Positions 58,045 through 64,000 of a stretch of DNA of 64,000 nucleotides are shown here, in pieces. Under the pieces are notes generated by a model, which was given only the letters and a program-made list of their open reading frames with translations, was not told the DNA's origin and did no database searches. The DNA is from Ochotona curzoniae. Taxonomy: Eukaryota; Chordata; Mammalia; Lagomorpha; Ochotonidae. The stretch is taken from positions 16,483,001-16,547,000 of the forward strand of contig NW_024467083.1 of the NCBI RefSeq assembly GCF_017591425.1, given 5' to 3'. How positions within the stretch are numbered: position 1 is the stretch's first letter; the number at the start of each line of letters is the position of its first letter. Position numbers and translations under genes: made by a program.

Positions 58045-58330
58045 ACTGCCTTTCTAGTAAAGGCAGAAAGATCTTCCATCCACTAGATCACTCCCCAAAT
58101 AACCATGATGTCCAGAGCTGAGCTGATGTGAAGCCAGGAGCTTTTGCAATCTCCCACATAGGTACAAGGTCTGTATAAACAGAATTTGGGCCATCTTCTC
58201 CTGCTTTCCCAGGCCACAAGCAGGGAGTTGGATCAGAAGTACAGCAGCCATGCCACAAACCAGCTCCCATATGGGATGCTGGGACAAGCAGGCTGAGGAT
58301 TAGCCAGTTGAGCCATTGCACCAAACCCTA
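58045..58330 (-). mobile_element. CSINE, antisense
   Basis: It starts at the tail side ('ctgcctttctagtaaaggca'), passes 'actagatcactccccaaata' and 'ccaggccacaagcagggagt', and ends at the head 'gagccattgcaccaaaccct'. Confidence 0.82.
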
Positions 58331-59689
58331 TGAAGAATTTTGAGCTTTTGCAACCTTAAAAAAAATCTGAAAAACTTCCAGGAGTCCCCCGAACATACTC
58401 TGAAAACATTCTAAAGACATACTACTCAGATGATCAAACAGTTTAAATGCCAATTTAAGGTTAGAGATGACAAATTAAGTGGGAGCAGTCAGCCTGGGGT
58501 ATGACTGCCTCCACCACATTCCTTTGCCCCTTATAGCCAGGGACTAATCAACAAGCTGGGTTCAACCAGGATTTTGTTTACCCAAATGAGCAAGGCAAAT
58601 CAAGAAAAACCCAGGAAGTAATTGCAATGACTATGGTATTTAAGCCAAGTAGTAATGAAATGAACACATGAGGGCAGTGAAGAGGTAGAAGGGCCAAAGA
58701 TTTCAAACGATTGCTGGATTTAGGTATTAGAGTAAATCGGAAAGGAAAGGATTGTGAGAGTAGGATGCTTGAAAATTTGCTCAGCAGTGTAACTGGTAGC
58801 GACCTCAACTCAGCACCCAGAACTGATTGGAGGAATGCCAAGGGCAGATCCCAATGAAGCCTGAAACCTGGGCCTCTGCCGAGATACTCTTCTCAACATC
58901 TAGGAGTTTCTGAAGCCAACTCTCGAACATCTAACCTTTCATGTTCTTTAGCCTTCTCCTCCTCCATCTGCCTCAGGTATCATTCTCTCCAGCAACAGCC
59001 ACACTCATTCCCAGTGCCTCCCTATGCAAGTCATTGCTCACTCTACTTCATGGGAACATTCTACAATGAAATAGCTGTCCCAATACAATGGCAATGTAAA
59101 AACAAGCAGATGTCGGCTATTAATAAGTTCGAGGTTTATCCTGGTAAGTAATACCATGGATGTCCTGAGAAGATTGAGAGGAGAGAATGAAAAAGGCAAC
59201 TAAAGTTAAAGCAAAATATTTAAACATACTGAGAAAGCAAAGTGAGAAAACATGAGAGGAGATGACCAGGAGACTTTAATGTGGTGAAGTAGAAGCCAGA
59301 ATTTCAGGAGGAAGTAAATGATCAATAATGCCAATTGCCACACGGGGGTTAATAAAAAAGGTCCCCCTGAATTTGAAAACTAGAAGTGTGAGGTGATCTG
59401 TTCTGGAGCAACTCCATGATATAATTTTTCCTATCTTAAAGAAGACTGGACACTTTCCAAAGGCCAGTAGCCTACAGCTCACCTAGACTTTCAATATTTC
59501 TGTCCTTAGGGTTCCATCTCCTAGAGAATCCAAGTAAGTCACCAAGTGTAAGAACAGGTGTTCATGAAGCCCTAAGATGACTTACAAAAAAAGCCTTAAT
59601 TAACTTTAGATTGGTGTCTCACAATCTTACATTATTGCATTAATCAACTAAAGATTACCGACTTCCCAGGCGTCGAACACAAAGGAGGA
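58331..59689. other. Unassigned interval with weak old-repeat signals
   Basis: An L2-like stretch lies at 58900-59060 ('cagcaacagccacactcatt'), and old-repeat-like purine-rich segments lie at 58590-58790 and 59240-59410. None can be named firmly. Confidence 0.35.
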
Positions 59690-59980
59690 TGAGAGGTTGG
59701 CATAATGGGCTAAGCCTCCAACTGCAGCTCCAGCAGCCCATATGGAGCCCAGTTTGAGTCTAGCAGCTCCATTTCTGATGCAGCTCTGTTAATGCACCTG
59801 GGAAAGCAATGGAGGGATGGCTTGAGTCCTTGGGCCCTTGCACCTACACAGAAGACCCAGAATAGCTCCAAACTTCAAAGCAGTTCAGCTCCAGCTATTG
59901 CAGCCATTAGGAAGAAATCTTCCTGGTTCATACACCAATCTATCCATTCAACTCTACCTTTCCACTAGAAATATTTTAAA
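59690..59980 (+). mobile_element. CSINE, older subfamily
   Basis: 'gaggttggcataatgggcta', 'gagtctagcagctccatttc', 'gtccttgggcccttgcacct' and 'tctacctttccactagaaat' are in order. Confidence 0.77.
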
Positions 59981-61599
59981 AACTAAACAAAAGGCAGGAA
60001 GGGGGTGGAGATGCAGTGGGGTATACTACACTCTTTTCAGGCACTTCCAGTCATTTTTTCTGCCTTTCTGTGTCACCCAATATCCTACACGAAACTGCCT
60101 TGATCTGGGGACAAGGAGTACAAGGATGTACTTGGAATGCATATGCCAGTATTAAACTATAAAAGTTTAAGACAATGCATGGTTATATTTAGAAAGTTTT
60201 CTTTAATCCTTTTAAGAAAAGTATAGTAACAGCATCCAAACCCACTGAATGTAACTTGAAAGAAATCCTGAGGACAATTTCGTGTTCTTGCAGAAATGCT
60301 TCAACTTTCAATGCCCAGAGAACAGTATTATATGGAAAAGCATGGAAAGTCTGAAACAACCCAACCTGAATGTAAACACTTTGAGAAATACATTAGATTT
60401 ACTTCCCTTATATTTAATATGTTTGAATTTGTTGAACTCGAGTCTGAAAATTCTTTAGACAATCCAAATTATGTAACTAATGCCTATTGCACAGCCTGAC
60501 AAGTAAACTCACAGAAGGTATCACTCCCATTTTAATCCATAATTGAAAATCTCAAAATAAAGATAATCTCATCTGTGACAGATCTATGGTGTTTATTCAG
60601 AGACCTTAACCACTGAGGGTGACAACAAGCTAGTAACCCATGATGTACAAGACATCCGCCTGGCCTAGAGGTGGCTCTGCTAAGCTGCATGAGTTTTGAG
60701 CCCCAGGGAAAAGGCGGTTTGAGACACAAAAATCGACTTAATACAGACACCGACTTGCTTAGATTTTCACAATCAATTTTTACTTAACTTTATTCTTTAC
60801 AATAAGGGGAACATGTCCATGGAATACATGTGGTTAATGTTCACTTTATCTCATGGTAAAGATAAAATACAAATTAGTTTGTAACAGACTTACTTTTTAA
60901 GTTAAGTTCATCCTGTTACCAAGATGACAAAGAGACTGATGTCTTCAGCCAAGACAATGACAGGATCTGGGCTCCATTAATACTTCCTTTTAGGATAGTC
61001 ATTCAGCTTATTAGGACACAGATTCAAATCAGTTGAGCAATCATAACTTTTCAGGGTTTTTTAGTTCAAAAAAGGCAGTGATAAGAGGAAAACAAAAGAA
61101 CATACCACTCAAGATTAAAGAGTCTTAGAGGAGTCATTTTACAGACTCCTTCAGGAAAACTAAGAGCAAGCAAAATACCAGTAAATCCATTTCTTTTGTC
61201 AACATCGGTTCCCAACAGTATCTCAAATGCCTAAAATCTGAAGTGAGAGCTTCCAGTTATCTCCCTCCTGGACTATTTCTTGATGGTACACAGTCTTCTT
61301 TTAAATTGATATCATCAATAAAACACCAGCCAAGAGCCGAAATAATTCTTAGGCACAACAAAAAGCCCCAAATATCAGTAACCACGTCTCTAACTCCAGA
61401 ACAATAACCTGCCAAGGTGCCTGTCAGGGTTACTCTGGATGAACAGGCTTTACCCAAAGCTGTTCGCTGTTAGACCAGAGCTGAAGGGGTCAGAATCTAA
61501 GCTTTTGCAGCCAGGGCCCTTCTCGGGAAAGAGGCAGAAATGTTTAGTATATTAGCCTACAAGACCTGTAACACTTTGTGATTCTTACATCTTTCAAAT
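59981..61599. other. Unassigned interval
   Basis: A GC-richer patch at 60600-60720 between AT-rich flanks is unassigned. No gene or repeat is recognised. Confidence 0.4.
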
Positions 61600-61912
61600 A
61601 TTTTTAAAGTATTTCTATTGGAAAGTCAGATTTACAGAGAGAAGAATGAGAAAGACCTTCCATCCACTGGTTCTCTAAGTGGCCACAACATCCAGAGAAA
61701 GCTCAACTCAGCTGAGCTTAACTCAGGAGCCAGAAGCCTCCTTCATCTCTCCCACATAGGTATAGGATCCCAAGGCCCCAGACCATCCTACACTGCTTGC
61801 CCTGGCCACAAGCAGGGAGCTGGATGGGAAGAGTAGTAGCTAGGACATAAATCAGCACCCATATGGGATCCTGGCACATGCAAGGACTTCAGCCAGTAGG
61901 TTACTATTAAGA
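61600..61912 (-). mobile_element. CSINE, antisense, older, interrupted at its head
   Basis: It runs from the tail ('ctattggaaagtcagattta') through 'ccacaagcagggagctggat' and 'cccatatgggatcctggcac' to the head region, where an L1 segment interrupts it. Confidence 0.85.
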
Positions 61913-61922
61913 ACCATGCCTG

Positions 61923-62444
61923 ACGGACTGCAAGAGGACACGGGTGGAGACAGAACCAACCCAGCAACTGCAACCACCAGCTGATCGGGGCAATGGACTG
62001 TGCTGGGCCCTATGCTTACTAGAACACGCAGGAATCTGGACTGGGAATGCCTCAAAATTTCTTTGAGGATCTCCCCAGTCGAGACACCAGACTCCGAGTT
62101 CTAACCAAGAAAAGACAGAACAAGTCAAGCAACAACCTCAGCTATCTGTTGGCAGCAAAATACTGGGCAAATGGAGACTCTAGAAGGGACTGTGTCAATC
62201 AATGGACTCTTCAACGACCACATCGTGCTTGGAGTGGCGAGACTGGCAGCGACCCATGAATGGTGAACTATTAGAACCACTTAATCGAGTATCTCAGAGC
62301 ATGCCCCACATCTGGGACTTAGGGTGGGTGGGAAACTGGGTGGGGCTTTTTCCTCTATATCCCCCTTTAGGCCTTAAACCTTTTTTACCCCAATATGTAA
62401 GGATTGTCAAAATTAAAAATTAAAAAAAAAAAAAAAAAAAAAAA
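61923..62444 (+). mobile_element. Young L1, 5'-truncated 3' end with poly(A)23
   Basis: About 500 bp of non-CSINE sequence ends in 'tgtcaaaattaaaaatt' and a pure A23 tail (62422-62444). It contains a G-run block, GGGTGGGTGGG plus two further runs, at 62322-62345, typical of L1 3'UTRs. Flanking ACCATGCCTG (61913-61922) and ACCGTGCCTG (62444-62453) form a one-mismatch target-site duplication. Reading it as a pika-lineage L1 3'UTR is inference. A processed transcript copy is the alternative. Confidence 0.6.
62322..62345 (+). promoter_or_regulatory. G-quadruplex motif in L1 3'UTR
   Basis: Five runs of three or four G are separated by loops of 1, 1, 5 and 1 nt, which satisfies the standard G3+ quadruplex rule. 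L1 3'UTRs of several mammals carry such motifs. Confidence 0.7.
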
Positions 62445-62453
62445 CCGTGCCTG

Positions 62454-62776
62454 GGCCCGGTGCAGTGGCTCAAGTGGTTAAAGGTCCTCGCCTTGCACAC
62501 CCCGGAATCCCATATGGGCGCCGGTTCTAATCCCGGCAGTCCCCGCTTCCCTTCCAGCTCCCTGCCTGTGGCCCAGGAGAGCAGTCGAGGACGGCCCAAA
62601 GCTTTGGGACCCTGCACCCGTGTGGGAGACCCAGAAGAGGCTCCTGGCTTCAGATCAGCATAGCATCGGCCGTTGCGCTCACTTGGGGAGTGAGTCATCG
62701 GACGGAAGATCTTCCTCTCTGTCTCCCCTCTCTGTATATCCCCCTTTCCAATAAAAATAAATGTTTAAAAAAAGAA
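62454..62776 (+). mobile_element. CSINE, young full-length copy
   Basis: It runs from 'gggcccggtgcagtggctca' to 'ctttccaataaaaataaatg'. It is nearly identical to the 25600 copy apart from scattered substitutions. It starts ten bases after the L1 poly(A), inside the duplicated target. Confidence 0.94.
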
Positions 62777-62782
62777 AAGAAT

Positions 62783-62818
62783 GGGACCTGGCACAGTAAA
62801 AAAAAATAAATAAATAAG
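62783..62818 (+). mobile_element. Minimal CSINE: head joined to A-rich tail
   Basis: GGGACCTGGCACAGT matches the first 15 nt of the SINE and is followed directly by AAAAAAAAATAAATAAATAAG with no body. It looks like a head-plus-tail insertion or a deletion product. Confidence 0.4.
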
Positions 62819-63129
62819 AAATTAATGTGTTTATTATCAGTGAAGTTTTTTATATTCCACATACACTGGTAACTATGAAACATATTTAACACGCCTAAAG
62901 CTACTTAGTAAGAGTCACTGAAGAATTTCATGCCAACCTGCATAATACAAACTCATCCGTCTAAGTGTTCAGCCGTCCAGTGACCTTACATCTCTGTAGA
63001 AGGGCTGAGAACCTGAAGCCAAGATGGACACCACCATGTTCAGGCTCTGGCAACCCCTTGGTCACAGAAATCACAGTAAATTTAAACCCAGGGACCTCAG
63101 GACTGGGCAGCCTTGTAAGAACTCACTGG
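62819..63129. other. Unassigned interval
   Basis: This is AT-rich at first and GC-richer after 62965. No repeat or gene is recognised. Confidence 0.4.
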
Positions 63130-63435
63130 AGCCAGCTCAGTGGCACATCAGGCTAATCCTCCACCGTATGGCAACTGCGTCTCATGGGCACCAGTTCATG
63201 TCTTGGCTGCTCTACTTCTGATCCAGCTCCCCGAGTATGGTGGCCTGCGAAAGTAGGCCCAAGGCCTTGAGACCCTACACCAATATGAGAGACCCAAAAG
63301 AAGCTCCTGGCTCACAGCTTCAGATTGTCTCAGCTCTTGCTGTTGAAGCCATTTGAGGAACGAACCAGTGGATGGAAGCCCTCTCTGAATCTCCCCCCTG
63401 TGAAAGTCTGCCTTTCAACTAAATATTCCTAAAAA
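63130..63435 (+). mobile_element. CSINE, older subfamily shared with rabbit-type
   Basis: The head reads 'cagtggcacatcaggctaat' followed by 'cctccacc'. This form differs from the young copies here and resembles the rabbit C-repeat as I know it. The body continues through 'ctctacttctgatccagctc' to 'tctgcctttcaactaaatat'. Confidence 0.82.
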
Positions 63436-64000
63436 TTAAGAATACCTCCTAGGCACACTGAGTAAAGCAAGAACTGTGAGCTGCCCAATTTACCTCTTCA
63501 GAATCTGAAAGCTTCTCTGCTGGCACAGGGCAAGAACCCCTTCAGGGCAGGCATTCTCTTGCATTCCTTGTGGCACTCCCCCACCCACACAGGGAAGACA
63601 ATTCTCATAGCATTGCATGTGTTAAATTTTCTTCAGCTGAGTTTATACAGCAATGATCTTCAATCCAGAAAAAGACTAAGTCACATCTACTGTATCTCAA
63701 GAGGAAACGAAAGAGTTCAACCCATTCACAAGGGTTTCCTCCTCGCTAATAGCCAAATACAGAGAAAGGTTTGCGTGTCATAACAGCGTAGAGTTCCTCA
63801 GCCTTCCAGAAAACCAACTTAAAGGACAAATGCTGTGAGACACAGGAAACAAGTTTCAGGAAGTGTGCTCAGTATTATACTTCTGGCTGGTGGAACAAGG
63901 CATCCTGACACTGTCCACCACCTCCTCCCCGCCCCTCCGCTCCCAACCAGATTCTGCCCAGGATGGAAAACAGGGATCCACTGAACTGGAACAGCTACCC
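63436..64000. other. Unassigned right end
   Basis: A C-rich pyrimidine tract at 63918-63943 ('ctcctccccgcccctccgct') could bind Sp/KLF-type factors but stands alone. No gene is recognised. Confidence 0.4.

Noticed and set aside
63900..63960. C-rich tract as a promoter
   Set aside because: It is an isolated Sp/KLF-like pyrimidine tract with no CpG island, open frame or start-site context nearby.
1..64000. Bacterial-style genes, operons, CRISPR arrays, rRNA or canonical tRNA genes
   Set aside because: None is present. tRNA-like signals belong to SINE heads, and repeats are dispersed retroelements rather than regularly spaced arrays.

Overview
This is vertebrate, specifically mammalian, nuclear DNA. 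It is AT-rich and has no prokaryotic gene organisation, no rRNA or CRISPR, and no CpG island. The dominant feature is one tRNA-derived SINE of about 330 bp seen roughly 35 times. Its head carries A-box and B-box pol III promoter elements (clearest at 25600-25928), its body matches the lagomorph C-repeat (CSINE), and it ends in an AATAAA-rich tail. The older copies resemble the subfamily I know from rabbit. The youngest copies (14341, 25600, 62455) have a body unlike the rabbit consensus as I remember it, which points to a pika (Ochotona). That species call is inference from memory, not a database match.

Layout. 1-5 kb: the 3' end of an L1, a tail-to-tail SINE pair, an L1 5'UTR+ORF1 module ending at a (GT)n, then an antisense L1 3'UTR. 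5-27 kb: mostly unannotatable sequence with scattered SINEs, two antisense L1 ORF2 segments (8.7-9.6 and 13.2-13.8 kb) and old MIRs. 27.6-29.5 kb: an antisense L1-type element with 3'UTR, ORF1 and a 5' region but no ORF2 (HAL1-like). 29.6-40 kb: SINE-dense, with L2 remnants and a solo MLT1-type LTR at 36.0 kb. 42.9-49.9 kb: several L1 pieces, including an RT-domain fragment and an apparent twin-priming inversion. 51-59 kb: ancient MIR/L2 and other degraded repeats. 61.6-62.8 kb: a nested pile of old SINE, young L1 3' end and young SINE.

Genes. I recognise no protein-coding gene. The many short open frames are mostly SINE or L1 shadows or chance. A few stretches combine good splice signals with an open frame (about 8094-8252, 19808-19928, 22272-22398 and 50312-50482 on +, 50633-50866 on -). 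They are listed as weak exon candidates only, because 64 kb of such DNA is expected to hold some by chance. The window is most simply intergenic or deep-intronic DNA.

The parts do not form a pathway. They are a record of retrotransposition in which L1 supplies the machinery and CSINE is its non-autonomous passenger. I see no evidence of a novel biological system. The observations most worth checking are the structural ones: fold-back SINE pair, ORF2-less L1, inverted L1, nested young insertion and retained G-run tracts in L1 3'UTRs.
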